In this document: piece after piece, positions 7,509 through 15,993 of the stretch
Numbering within the stretch: position 1 is the first letter of the stretch
Layout of the letters: every line of letters starts with the position of its first letter
Assembly: GCA_964598025.1 (NCBI GenBank)
Contig: CAZRAU010000018.1
Span: forward strand, 1 to 38,702
Source of the DNA: JALGWN01 sp964598025
Lineage (GTDB): Bacteria; Arandabacterota; Arandabacteria; Arandabacterales; Arandabacteraceae
Direction of reading: 5' to 3'
Length of the DNA: 38,702 nucleotides
Notes under the pieces: generated by a model
Databases searched by the model: none
Told to the model about the DNA's origin: nothing
The model's input: only the letters and a program-made list of their open reading frames with translations
Position numbers and translations under genes: made by a program

Positions 7509-9032
7509 CGTGTGCGATGTTGGAGAACCCGGAGTAACAAAGGCATTTCCGTCTGCTGAACGGCCCGGCCCCGTGTAGCCATAGCATCGATAGATGTAGA
7601 AAATCCTGAACACGCAATTGCCGTGAACAATCTTCAGCGGAGCATCTTCTTCCACCAAGTCAAAAGACTCCCTTATCCTGTCGATATTTCGATAGCGGCG
7701 GGCGTCGCTTGCCACGAAGATTGCGTTCTTGCCGAGCAGATCTCCTGTATTGGTCCAATAAGCATATTGCAGGCCCTCTTCTCCGATTATCTCTCCGCAG
7801 TGTGTGGGCTCGTGGTTCGGCGTGTAGAAAGTTATCTCGCTCGGTATTCCATACTCATGGCCGAAAATGAAAGTGCCCTCGCCCATCTCCTGCTTGATTC
7901 GCATGACGTGAGTTGCAAGCTCTTGCCACCCGCTCCATGTATCGCCTCGACGCATCGGAATCATCGGCGTGACCGGCAGCAAATGCGCCAACAGAGCCAT
8001 TCCGAGACCGAGAATCAACCCCGGCTTGAGGCACTTTCGGAATCGATTTGCCAATCTTGTTTGGGCTGAATTCAACCACACAATCCCTGCAATGATCGAT
8101 GTGACATAGGCAGGGGCGAGCCAATTCATCTTCACAAGACTCGTGAGACTCGCCAGACCGAACACGACATATACCGGGGATGCGATCCAGAATAGCAGGG
8201 CGTATTTCGCATTGCGCTCCCTGATACTCAGTCGGCCGATCTGGGCCCAGCCGATGATCGTGAGAAAGAAGACATAGGGCGTTAGCAAGCCCAATTGAGT
8301 GAGGAAAAGCTGGAGGACATAATCGAACCTCAGGCGAGTCATATGTGAGAAACGGTTGGGGAACTGAAATACGAGTGACGCCCAGTCATTATGATAGTTC
8401 CATACAACGACGGGGCTGAAGATCAGACAGGCGACAAGAAATCCCAAGTACGGATGTACCGTCAACATCCATTTTCTCTGCGATCGTGACAATAGCACAT
8501 AGATGAAAATGCCCGGCACAATGAGAATTGCGGAGTACTTGCTCAATAGCCCCAGCCCCACTCCAATCCCGGCAAGGTACCACCATTTCCAGTGATCCGA
8601 TTCCTGTAGCCTGACAAGGCTGTAAACACTGACTGCCCAGAAAAACAGGAGAGGGACATCCGGTGTGAAGATTGTCGAGCCCACTGAGAAAATTATCGTG
8701 CAATTCATCGTCAAGACTGCGGCAAACGCCCATCTTTGATCCCTGAATAACCGATTGGCAATTGCATACATGAGGATGGCCGAACCTGCCGAGAAGATGG
8801 CGGCACCCAAGCGGACAAAGAAGACGTTATCTCCGCCGATCCATGTAAAAAAAGCAATGGTGTAGGCTGTCATCGGAGGGTGATCAAGATAACTCAATGC
8901 CAGATGCTTGGCGTATTTCCAATAATAGGCTTCTTGCGGCACCAGGGGGACCAGATTGATATAGATCAGCCTGAAGGCGGTGGCGGCGCCAATCAGATAA
9001 ACCAGCAGTCTCCTGTAGTCTCGCATAATCAT
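7497..9032 (-). CDS. GT39-type polyprenyl-phosphate-dependent glycosyltransferase (ArnT/PMT-like)
   Basis: A 511-residue integral membrane protein with about ten hydrophobic segments in the first 400 residues. The first external loop carries the family motif PQEAYYW followed by YLDHPPM, where the acidic residue after the Q is the expected catalytic position in ArnT and protein mannosyltransferases. A soluble C-terminal domain of about 130 residues follows. The family transfers a sugar from a lipid-phosphate carrier to lipid A, protein or another glycan outside the membrane; the acceptor here is unknown. The ATG at 9032 is chosen because GGGGA lies 4 nt upstream; the frame continues upstream without membrane or motif signal. 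It is divergent from the CDP-polyol gene pair. Confidence 0.85.
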   Translation of the reverse strand: MIMRDYRRLLVYLIGAATAFRLIYINLVPLVPQEAYYWKYAKHLALSYLDHPPMTAYTIAFFTWIGGDNVFFVRLGAAIFSAGSAILMYAIANRLFRDQRWAFAAVLTMNCTIIFSVGSTIFTPDVPLLFFWAVSVYSLVRLQESDHWKWWYLAGIGVGLGLLSKYSAILIVPGIFIYVLLSRSQRKWMLTVHPYLGFLVACLIFSPVVVWNYHNDWASLVFQFPNRFSHMTRLRFDYVLQLFLTQLGLLTPYVFFLTIIGWAQIGRLSIRERNAKYALLFWIASPVYVVFGLASLTSLVKMNWLAPAYVTSIIAGIVWLNSAQTRLANRFRKCLKPGLILGLGMALLAHLLPVTPMIPMRRGDTWSGWQELATHVMRIKQEMGEGTFIFGHEYGIPSEITFYTPNHEPTHCGEIIGEEGLQYAYWTNTGDLLGKNAIFVASDARRYRNIDRIRESFDLVEEDAPLKIVHGNCVFRIFYIYRCYGYTGPGRSADGNAFVTPGSPTSHTDPS

Positions 9033-9101
9033 CCGATCCCCAAACAGGGACGCCGCTGACATACTCCGTGTTGCCAAGGCACCCGGATTTCCACATGGTC
9101 T

Positions 9102-9130
9102 ATTCTAAGTTGCGGTTCGTGACCCCGCAA
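9102..9130 (-). promoter_or_regulatory. Candidate promoter for the GT39 gene
   Basis: On the minus strand TTGCGG and TAGAAT (5/6) are separated by 17 bp, placing the start of transcription about 60 nt before the chosen ATG. Confidence 0.4.
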
Positions 9131-9220
9131 CCGGTGTCGTGAAATTACCCCGGACTCAGGCGGCTGTCAACACCGGTGCATGCATGATGCATGACCGGCT
9201 GAGGCGCGCTGCTTTCTGGG

Positions 9221-9249
9221 TTGACCCCGATCGGGCGGGGTGAGAGAAT
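9221..9249 (+). promoter_or_regulatory. Candidate promoter for the CDP-polyol operon
   Basis: TTGACC and GAGAAT are separated by 17 bp, followed by AAAGGAG and GAAAGG ribosome-site candidates before the GTG at 9280. Confidence 0.45.
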
Positions 9250-9279
9250 CGAGCGGCGAAAGGAGTTGAAAGGCCGCTT

Positions 9280-10383
9280 GTGGATGACGCCCGGACGAAG
9301 AAAGTCCTCTTTGTAATCGCCCACCAGTATCATAGGGCATCTCTCGATCCCATCTACGAATGCATGAGCGGCCGTCCGGATTATGACATCTATTTCACCT
9401 GCACCGAGGAGAAGGCGGGCAGATGGCGCTTCTTCCAGAGGTCTCTGCGCAAGGAGATGGAGACCCAGCTCCGCCGGGAAGGTCTCAAGACCACTGATGA
9501 GACCGGGGGCTTCGATGCCGTCATAACCGGCGACATCCTGCGCGACGCCCGGCCTTACGGTAACGCCCTGCTTTGTTTCATCAACCATGGGACCGGGATA
9601 AAGACCATTCTCTATAGACATCTGGCCAAACACTTGGATACACCGTATATGATCTTCGTCGAGGGGAAATATCGCGAGCGCAAGATCGATGATTTCGGGG
9701 TCCGGGGCGCATCGATGGTCTTCGTGGTCGGATATCCCAAGCTCGATCCCATCTTCCAGGGCAAGCTCGACCGGAGTCGCATAATGAAAAGGTGGGACCT
9801 CGACCCGGCACGAAAGACCGTGCTGTTTGCGCCGACCTACAAACCCACATGCATAGACGTCGTAAGGGAGAGCATACTCACCCAGACAGCTGGATACAAC
9901 CTGATCATCAAGCTTCACCATTACAGCTGGCGGGGCAGGTATGCCCCCCATTGGCATCATAGACTATACCAAAAGGCGGTGAACGATTTTCCACATGCGA
10001 GGCTCATCCCGCCTGAGGAGCACAACATATTGCCCTTCATACATGTTGCCGACACGATGATAAGCGAGGCTTCGAGCACGATCTTTGAGTTCCTCGCCCT
10101 CGGCAGGGTGGGCATAATATTCGATCTTGACTGTGGCCGACTGAAACACAGCGATGGGATGCCGATCCTTGATGAGGACAACAGCCGGTTTCTGGAAGGA
10201 GCATTCATACACATAAGCAGCCCGGAGGAGATAGGACCAGCCATAGAGAAAGCCCTGAATCCTAATGACGGGATGAAGGCAGACATCCGGAAGTACAGAG
10301 ACGATCTCTTCTACAAGCTCGACGGGCACGCGTCAGAGCGGATTGTGCAGACCATCGACACCCTCCTCGGAGATCAGCGATGA
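9280..10383 (+). CDS. CDP-glycerol glycerophosphotransferase-like protein
   Basis: A 367-residue protein of the TagB/TagF-type glycerophosphotransferase fold (GT-B). The diagnostic parts are HGTG at about residue 109 (INHGTGIK), the start of the second domain VLFAPTYKP near 190, the IKLHHYS segment near 212 and the SEASSTIFEFLALGR segment near 265-280 that binds the CDP-polyol in this family. No signal peptide is present; TagB-like enzymes work at the inner membrane face. The start is GTG, preceded by GAAAGG at 6 nt. The next gene overlaps it by 4 nt (ATGA), so translation is coupled and its product probably makes the activated substrate. The acceptor and the polyol are not determined by sequence. 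Confidence 0.8.
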   Translation: MDDARTKKVLFVIAHQYHRASLDPIYECMSGRPDYDIYFTCTEEKAGRWRFFQRSLRKEMETQLRREGLKTTDETGGFDAVITGDILRDARPYGNALLCFINHGTGIKTILYRHLAKHLDTPYMIFVEGKYRERKIDDFGVRGASMVFVVGYPKLDPIFQGKLDRSRIMKRWDLDPARKTVLFAPTYKPTCIDVVRESILTQTAGYNLIIKLHHYSWRGRYAPHWHHRLYQKAVNDFPHARLIPPEEHNILPFIHVADTMISEASSTIFEFLALGRVGIIFDLDCGRLKHSDGMPILDEDNSRFLEGAFIHISSPEEIGPAIEKALNPNDGMKADIRKYRDDLFYKLDGHASERIVQTIDTLLGDQR

Positions 10384-11120
10384 CGGACAAGACGTGTAGA
10401 ACGGCGTTAATCCTTGCGGCGGGGATGGGATCAAGGGTAAGGTCCCTCACAGGTGGCCGGCCGAAGTGTCTGACGGCCCTCGAAGGCAGACCCATCATTG
10501 CATGGATCCTCGCAGCCCTGCGCAAAGCGGGCATTCGGGATGTAGTGATGGTAACAGGTTTCGGTGCGGCGGCTCTGGCAAGGGCCTTGGGGGACGGAGC
10601 CGCGTATGGAGTCAAGATCAGATACGTGTTCAACCGCCGTTGGCGCGAACCCAACGGGTTATCGCTGTATGCAGCCAGGAGAGTGGTCGGACGCGAAGCC
10701 GGGTTTCTCACCATGATGTCCGACCACCTGTTGTTTCCTGATGCTATAAGGGCCGCCGCTCGCGCGCAGACCCCCAGCTGCCTGCTGGCAGTCGACACCG
10801 ATCTGGAACATGTTTTCGACATTAGCGACGCGACCAAGGTCAGACTGGTCGACGGGAAGCCCGTGGCTATAGGGAAGAGACTCAGGAACTTCAACGCCGT
10901 AGATTGCGGCCTCTTCAGACTCGACAGCCGCATTTTCGATGCCCTCCGGAACGCCATCGCGGACGGTGAGATGAGCCTCACCGCAGGCGTCAAGAGACTC
11001 ATGAAGACCGGCGATCTCGATGTCGTGCCTGTGGCCGGATCGTTCTGGATCGATATCGATACGCCCAAAGCCTATCGCGAAGCCGCTCGCATGGTGCACC
11101 TCTTGGAAGAGGCGTTGTAG
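10380..11120 (+). CDS. Cytidylyltransferase-like nucleotidyltransferase (IPCT/LicC type)
   Basis: A 246-residue NTP-transferase. The nucleotide-binding signature LAAGMGSRV is at residues 12-20, followed by RPK (27-29), and the catalytic Asp region is MSDHLLFPD near 115. The later part (ATKVRL, VAIGKRL, NAVDCGLF) resembles the inositol-1-phosphate cytidylyltransferase domain of archaeal and bacterial bifunctional IPCT/DIPP synthases, but the membrane-bound synthase domain is absent. LicC-like phosphocholine and glucose-1-phosphate nucleotidyltransferases are alternatives. It overlaps the upstream CDP-glycerol-transferase-like gene by 4 nt, so it likely supplies a CDP-activated polyol or phospho-alcohol to it. 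Nucleotide and alcohol specificity are inferred. Confidence 0.78.
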   Translation: MTDKTCRTALILAAGMGSRVRSLTGGRPKCLTALEGRPIIAWILAALRKAGIRDVVMVTGFGAAALARALGDGAAYGVKIRYVFNRRWREPNGLSLYAARRVVGREAGFLTMMSDHLLFPDAIRAAARAQTPSCLLAVDTDLEHVFDISDATKVRLVDGKPVAIGKRLRNFNAVDCGLFRLDSRIFDALRNAIADGEMSLTAGVKRLMKTGDLDVVPVAGSFWIDIDTPKAYREAARMVHLLEEAL

Positions 11121-11397
11121 CCTCCGGGACGCCTGTCCCCGAACAAGGATGAGCACCACAAGGATGGTCACCGGTATTTCCACATCGCCTGTGCCGCCGG
11201 GCATAGCCCCTCAATCCGGCTCCCCCAAGGGGCCCGAGACGGGCACGCGGTCGAATCGACGCGAATGTCAATTGAGTGACATATTGTCGGGCATTACGAC
11301 AATGACCATGCTAACTCATTGTGAATTAAGGGGTTATCAATAATGGGTCGACATTCGTCACAACGGGAGTCACGACGCTACGGTTCCAACGTGCAGT

Positions 11398-12600
11398 TTA
11401 CCGGTACAGCGCCTTGATCCCACCCCAGGTGCTGGGCCGGGTCACCGATGGGCCGCAGATGCACCCCTCGCCGAGGGCCCCAATGAGGCCGCAGCCGGAC
11501 CCGTCGGGGTGATTACCGGGTAGGCACGGGGACTGGTCGCAGAGGCTCAGATCATAGGGCTCAAACTCGTAATTGCAGAAGGCGGGACACGCCGAGAAAT
11601 TGCCGTCTACCCCCAGCCTGATTGCCAGGCTGTCAACGTAATCGCCACCCTCGTTGCCGAAGATATTGGTGCATCGCAGGCTTTGACATGACGGGCCATA
11701 GTGGGACTGAGAGTAGCCGCAGCCTCCGGTGCCGTAAGCGATAATGCAATTGCGAACATCTGCCAGTGCCCGGTCCCCGTAGTATGATGTGGCGGTTGAA
11801 ACCCCGCTCCCGCTCTCCGCATGATTGGCGTGGAAGGTGCAGTTATATATGTCCGCTATCATGTTCTCCACGCATATGCCGCCGCCTGCTGCCGCCGAGT
11901 TGTGAATGAACACGGAGTTCCGGATGTGGGCTTCGGCTTCGTGCTGGTAGCAGCAGATCGCACCTCCCGAACTCGCCTGATTGTCATAGAAAGTGCAGCT
12001 GTCAACCGTCACCCAGAGCACAACACCATCAATGAAGATGGCACCGCCCCCACCATAGGTTCCGCCTGCCTCATTTGAAATGAACGTACAATTCTTGAGT
12101 GACGGTTCCCCATCGGCATAGAACATAATGGCGCCGCCGCAGTAGCCGGATATGTTTGACTCGAAGACACAGTTTCTCATCGTGACCGAGCCACAACAGT
12201 ACACGGCGCCTCCAGTGCTATTGTAAGCGTCATTGACGAAGCCGTTTCTTATGGTCATTCCTTGAATCACCGGGTAATTCGACGACCAGGCCGTCTGGAT
12301 TTCGAACCCTCGTCTCGGTGAGCCCAGGTGCCCTTCACAATCTATAATACAATCCGCAGGGTCGCCGCTTTCGGAGATCATGAGAAAGGCCTTCTCGTGT
12401 ACCAAGATGTTGTAATTGCCGGTGCCGGTGTATACGCCGCTTGCGAGAAGCACTGTGTCTCCGGGCGCTACCGAATCGACGGCCGCCTGGATGGTAGGGA
12501 CGTCACCTGTTCCATCTGGTTTGACATACCACGTACCGCCCTCGGCACTTGAGGCAAGCATGAAAAAGCCTACGCAAACCGAGACGACTGAACGTTTCAT
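11398..12600 (-). CDS. Secreted right-handed beta-helix repeat protein
   Basis: A 400-residue exported protein related to the one at 6102. The ATG at 12598-12600 is chosen for the AAGGAGG 9 nt upstream and the signal peptide that follows (about residues 1-21, ending SSAEGG). The beta-helix opens with VPTIQAAVDSVAPGDTVLL and continues through many Cys-containing turns to about 350. The tail carries LCDQSPCL, then a Gly-rich IGALGEGC segment, and ends RPSTWGGIKALYR. This tail matches the other beta-helix protein in the window more closely than the helical turns do. No enzymatic motif is seen. Confidence 0.85.
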   Translation of the reverse strand: MKRSVVSVCVGFFMLASSAEGGTWYVKPDGTGDVPTIQAAVDSVAPGDTVLLASGVYTGTGNYNILVHEKAFLMISESGDPADCIIDCEGHLGSPRRGFEIQTAWSSNYPVIQGMTIRNGFVNDAYNSTGGAVYCCGSVTMRNCVFESNISGYCGGAIMFYADGEPSLKNCTFISNEAGGTYGGGGAIFIDGVVLWVTVDSCTFYDNQASSGGAICCYQHEAEAHIRNSVFIHNSAAAGGGICVENMIADIYNCTFHANHAESGSGVSTATSYYGDRALADVRNCIIAYGTGGCGYSQSHYGPSCQSLRCTNIFGNEGGDYVDSLAIRLGVDGNFSACPAFCNYEFEPYDLSLCDQSPCLPGNHPDGSGCGLIGALGEGCICGPSVTRPSTWGGIKALYR

Positions 12601-12622
12601 TGTCCCGCACCTCCTTGTTTGC

Positions 12623-12651
12623 AGCATACCACATGTGAGGCCGGCATTCAA
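12623..12651 (-). promoter_or_regulatory. Sigma70-type promoter for the second beta-helix gene
   Basis: On the minus strand TTGAAT and TATGCT are separated by 17 bp. The start of transcription falls near 12616, giving a short leader with the AAGGAGG site. Confidence 0.5.
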
Positions 12652-12858
12652 GGGCGGCCTCGCCGTGGCAGCCATTCTCCACCGTGAAGCCTTCAAACAG
12701 AAGGTAGCCGGCATCACAGCGGAAAGCCCGGGGCCGTTGGTCTCATCGGACGAGACGCCCGCGCCCGGGATCGTGCGATACCCGGGGACTTCCGGCGGGG
12801 CCTGCGGTATAACTCCATGAAGCCCGCCCGGAATGTCAATCCCCTCTGATTGCCGAGT
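12652..12858. other. Spacer between divergent promoters
   Basis: About 200 bp between the minus-strand beta-helix promoter and the plus-strand kinase promoter. I see no gene, repeat or clear operator in it. Confidence 0.5.
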
Positions 12859-12887
12859 TTGACTAATAACGCCCGAGCGTCTATTGT
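12859..12887 (+). promoter_or_regulatory. Sigma70-type promoter for the Ser/Thr kinase gene
   Basis: TTGACT and TATTGT are separated by 17 bp. Transcription would begin near 12894, after the first in-frame ATG (12891), which supports the ATG at 12921 as the true start. Confidence 0.45.
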
Positions 12888-12920
12888 ATTATGGCACGTC
12901 TACAGAGAAAGCTACATGCT

Positions 12921-15911
12921 ATGAAGTGTCCCAAGTGTGATGCTGAAAACCCAGCCGCGAGCCGCTTCTGCGGTACCTGCGGCGCGGAATTGCCCGGGTC
13001 TTCGGACGGGTCTCGACTCTCCGATACCAGGGCGATCCGTGCTGAGAAGCCAGGGCTTTCCCCGGGGGACCTTTTCGCCGGCAAGTACCGCATCCTTGGC
13101 AGCCTCGGCAGGGGCGGCATGGGGGTACTCTACAAGGCCGAGGATGTGAAACTGAAGAGGGTCATCGCCCTCAAGGTCCTGCCTGCCGATCTCACCCGCG
13201 ATCCCGCGGCCCAGGAGCGTTTCATTCAGGAGGCCCAGGCCGCTTCGGCACTGGACCACGCTAACATCTGCACCATATATGAAATCGGCGAGTGTGAAGG
13301 CGCGGGCATGTATATAGCCATGGCCTTCTACGCCGGGGAGACCCTGAAACAGAAGATCGAGCGTGGCCCCTTGAGGGTCACCGAAGCCGTTGGAATTTCG
13401 GTCAGAATCGCACAGGGTCTTGCACGCGCACACGAGGCGGGCATCGTACATCGCGACCTTAAGCCGGCGAATGTAATCGTGACTGAGCGGGGCGAGCTCA
13501 AGATCATCGATTTCGGTCTGGCCAAGCTCGCCGGGCAAGGGGATCTGACCAAGGTGGGCACCATGATGGGGACCGTGATGTATATGTCCCCGGAGCAGGC
13601 CCAGGGTGAAGGCGTCGATCACCGTACCGATATATGGGCCCTCGGCGTTGTGCTCTACGAAATGCTCGCCGGGCAGATTCCCTTCAAGGGCGATCGCGAT
13701 CAGACGGTAATCTACTCGATCCTCAATGCGGAACCTGAACCCCTTCGCCTTGTCCAGAGGCACGTCCCCGTCGCACTCGAGAAGATCGTCAGAAAAGCGA
13801 TGCAGAAGGATGTGAAGGGCCGCTATCAGAGCATCACCGACATGCTTGCGGACCTGATTGCCGTGAGCGACGCGCTCAGGGTATCCGACGCCACCCAGGT
13901 TTCCGCCGTGCTCAAAGCCGATGACGATTCCAGCCAGGTGCTAGTTCCGAAGCCGGTGGCGGTCATAAGCTTCGAGAACATGACCGGAGACATCGCCTAT
14001 GACTATCTAAGGAAAGCCATACCGAACCTGCTCATCACCAGCCTCGAGCAGTCCAAGTATCTCAGGGTCATAACATGGGAACGGATGCAGGATCTCCTGA
14101 AACAGGCGGGCAAGTATGATGTGGAGATCATTGACAAGGAGTCCGGCTTCGATCTGTGCCGCAGAGAGGGTGTGGATTCCATCGTGGTCGGGAGTTTCAC
14201 AAAGGCCGGCGACGTCTTCGCTACCGATGTCAAGGTCTTGGAGGTTGACAGCAAACGGCTTGTCAAGAGCGCGAGCTCCAGAGGCAAGGGTGTGGACAGC
14301 ATTCTCCAGAACCAGATAGATGACCTGAGCAAAGAGATATCCCTGGGTGTGGGTCTTCCGGAACACAAGATAGACCGGGAAGCGGTGGCCCCGATCGCGG
14401 ATGTCACCACATCCTCCATGGAGGCTTACGAGCACTTCCTTGTGGGAAGAGAAGCGTACGAGAAGATCTATAACGACGAAGCAAGGCATGCGTTCGAGAA
14501 AGCGGTGGAAGTCGACCCGACTTTTGCGGTCGCGCATCTGTATCTCGCCTGGACCTACGGACGGCTCCGCGAGACCGCAACCCGGGACCGGGCCTTCGAA
14601 AGGGCGAAAGCGTTCTCCGGCAAGGCCACCAAGAAGGAACGCATGTATATCGAGGCATCTTACGCCGACTCGATGGAGCGCGATCTGGAGAAGCGATTCA
14701 GGATTCTCCGACAGATGGCTCAGGAGTTCCCCAGGGAGAAGCGCGTGCACCACCTGCTTGCGTCTCACTACAGGGTGCGGAAGCTCTTCTACCAGGCGGT
14801 GGAGGAATATAACAAGGTGCTCGAGCTCGATCCGGCCTACGGATGGGCCATGAATGAGCTGGCTTACATGTATGCGGACGTGGAAGATTTCGAGAAGGCC
14901 TACGAATACTTCAAGCGCTACGGCTCGCTCTACCCGGCAGACGCTAATCCCATCGACAGTCTGGGCGAGCTCTATTTCCGCATGGGGAAGCTCGATAAGG
15001 CCATAGGCCAGTACAAAGAGGCTCTGAGGGTGAAACCCGATTTCTATTATGCCTACTGGGAGCTGGCATATGTCTACGCGCTGAAGGAAGACTATGACGA
15101 GGCGATGGCGTGGATCCAGCGGTATGTCGAACACGCCCCATCGATCGGGACCAAGGGCGCAGGGCGGCAATGGCGGAGCTTCTACCTTCTCTGGCATGGG
15201 CGTTTTAACGATGCGCTCGCCGAAGCCCGCAGGTTGGGAGACATGTCCGAGGATGCCGGCAGCGAGATGTGGAACGCTGAGGCCCGGCGGTTGGAGGGAT
15301 GGATCTACCTGGAGAAGGGCGATCCGGAAAGCAGCAGGCACAGTTTCGAGAAGTGTGTGGAGTCCATAAAGCAACACGAGGCCGATTATGTGCCGGCCCA
15401 GCTCAGCTACTCCCTCTGGACGCCCGATAGAATCCCCAGTCTGCTGGCGGGTCACGCTTTTGCATTGGGCCTTGTGGACATTGCCGAGGGGAAGGTGGAC
15501 TCGGCGCGCGCAAGGCTGGAGGAGATGGGGGATCTGCTTCCCGACCACTCGCAGCTGCTCCATGGCGAGATTCTGCTTGCCGAGGGCGCGTTCGAGAAAG
15601 CTATTACGGTATGCGAGACATGCGGGGCCCGGCCCGTGCCCTATATGAGCGATACCGATAGCATGTTGGGCTATAACCTTCCGCCATGCAAGGATGTTCT
15701 CGCCCGGGCCTTTCTCGCGAAAGGCGATATGGCCAAGGCGCAGGGAGAGTACGAGAGCCTGGCAAGATTCGATCCGCGAAGCAAGGGACGGCAATTGATC
15801 CACCCGGCGTACCATCGCAGTCTTGCGAGGATCTACGAGCAAACCGGCAACCGGACCGGTGCTGAGGAGCAGATCCGGAGATATCGAGAAATCCGGAAGG
15901 CCGGTGACTGA
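12921..15911 (+). CDS. Zinc-ribbon Ser/Thr protein kinase with FlgO-like and TPR domains
   Basis: A protein of about 996 residues. Residues 1-25 are a zinc ribbon (CPKC and CGTC). A PknB-type kinase domain covers about 50-320 with the Gly loop GRGGMG, Lys K85 in ALKVL, the catalytic loop HRDLKPAN (D179), DFG (D197) and the GTVMYMSPEQ activation segment, so it should be active. Residues about 345-480 resemble the TolB/FlgO-like domain often fused to such regulators (PVAVISFENMTGD). Repeated TPR units fill about 505-990. No transmembrane segment is visible, unlike PknB, which suggests a cytoplasmic kinase that senses partners through its TPR array. The ATG at 12921 is preferred because the promoter would exclude the upstream ATG. 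The ABC pair follows 82 bp downstream with its own promoter. Confidence 0.9.
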   Translation: MKCPKCDAENPAASRFCGTCGAELPGSSDGSRLSDTRAIRAEKPGLSPGDLFAGKYRILGSLGRGGMGVLYKAEDVKLKRVIALKVLPADLTRDPAAQERFIQEAQAASALDHANICTIYEIGECEGAGMYIAMAFYAGETLKQKIERGPLRVTEAVGISVRIAQGLARAHEAGIVHRDLKPANVIVTERGELKIIDFGLAKLAGQGDLTKVGTMMGTVMYMSPEQAQGEGVDHRTDIWALGVVLYEMLAGQIPFKGDRDQTVIYSILNAEPEPLRLVQRHVPVALEKIVRKAMQKDVKGRYQSITDMLADLIAVSDALRVSDATQVSAVLKADDDSSQVLVPKPVAVISFENMTGDIAYDYLRKAIPNLLITSLEQSKYLRVITWERMQDLLKQAGKYDVEIIDKESGFDLCRREGVDSIVVGSFTKAGDVFATDVKVLEVDSKRLVKSASSRGKGVDSILQNQIDDLSKEISLGVGLPEHKIDREAVAPIADVTTSSMEAYEHFLVGREAYEKIYNDEARHAFEKAVEVDPTFAVAHLYLAWTYGRLRETATRDRAFERAKAFSGKATKKERMYIEASYADSMERDLEKRFRILRQMAQEFPREKRVHHLLASHYRVRKLFYQAVEEYNKVLELDPAYGWAMNELAYMYADVEDFEKAYEYFKRYGSLYPADANPIDSLGELYFRMGKLDKAIGQYKEALRVKPDFYYAYWELAYVYALKEDYDEAMAWIQRYVEHAPSIGTKGAGRQWRSFYLLWHGRFNDALAEARRLGDMSEDAGSEMWNAEARRLEGWIYLEKGDPESSRHSFEKCVESIKQHEADYVPAQLSYSLWTPDRIPSLLAGHAFALGLVDIAEGKVDSARARLEEMGDLLPDHSQLLHGEILLAEGAFEKAITVCETCGARPVPYMSDTDSMLGYNLPPCKDVLARAFLAKGDMAKAQGEYESLARFDPRSKGRQLIHPAYHRSLARIYEQTGNRTGAEEQIRRYREIRKAGD

Positions 15912-15932
15912 AGTAACCGGTCCGATCCATAC

Positions 15933-15962
15933 TTGACCCCTTCCGCTTATGTTGAGTATGCT
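15933..15962 (+). promoter_or_regulatory. Candidate promoter for the ABC transporter operon
   Basis: TTGACC and TATGCT are separated by 18 bp, placing the transcript start about 25 nt upstream of the ATG at 15994, which has GGGAG ahead of it. Confidence 0.45.
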
Positions 15963-15993
15963 ATCCGACGGGCAAGATTGTGGGAGAACCGAT

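Noticed and set aside
9177..9200. Repeated GCATG palindrome as a regulatory site
   Set aside because: Short overlapping GCATGCATG steps with no spacing relation to the promoter; may be chance.
9145..9960. A 271-codon minus-strand frame over the CDP-glycerol transferase-like gene
   Set aside because: No protein family features, no ribosome site, and it is antisense to a well-supported gene.
11126..11139. Terminator after the cytidylyltransferase gene
   Set aside because: Only a 5-bp stem and no T tract.
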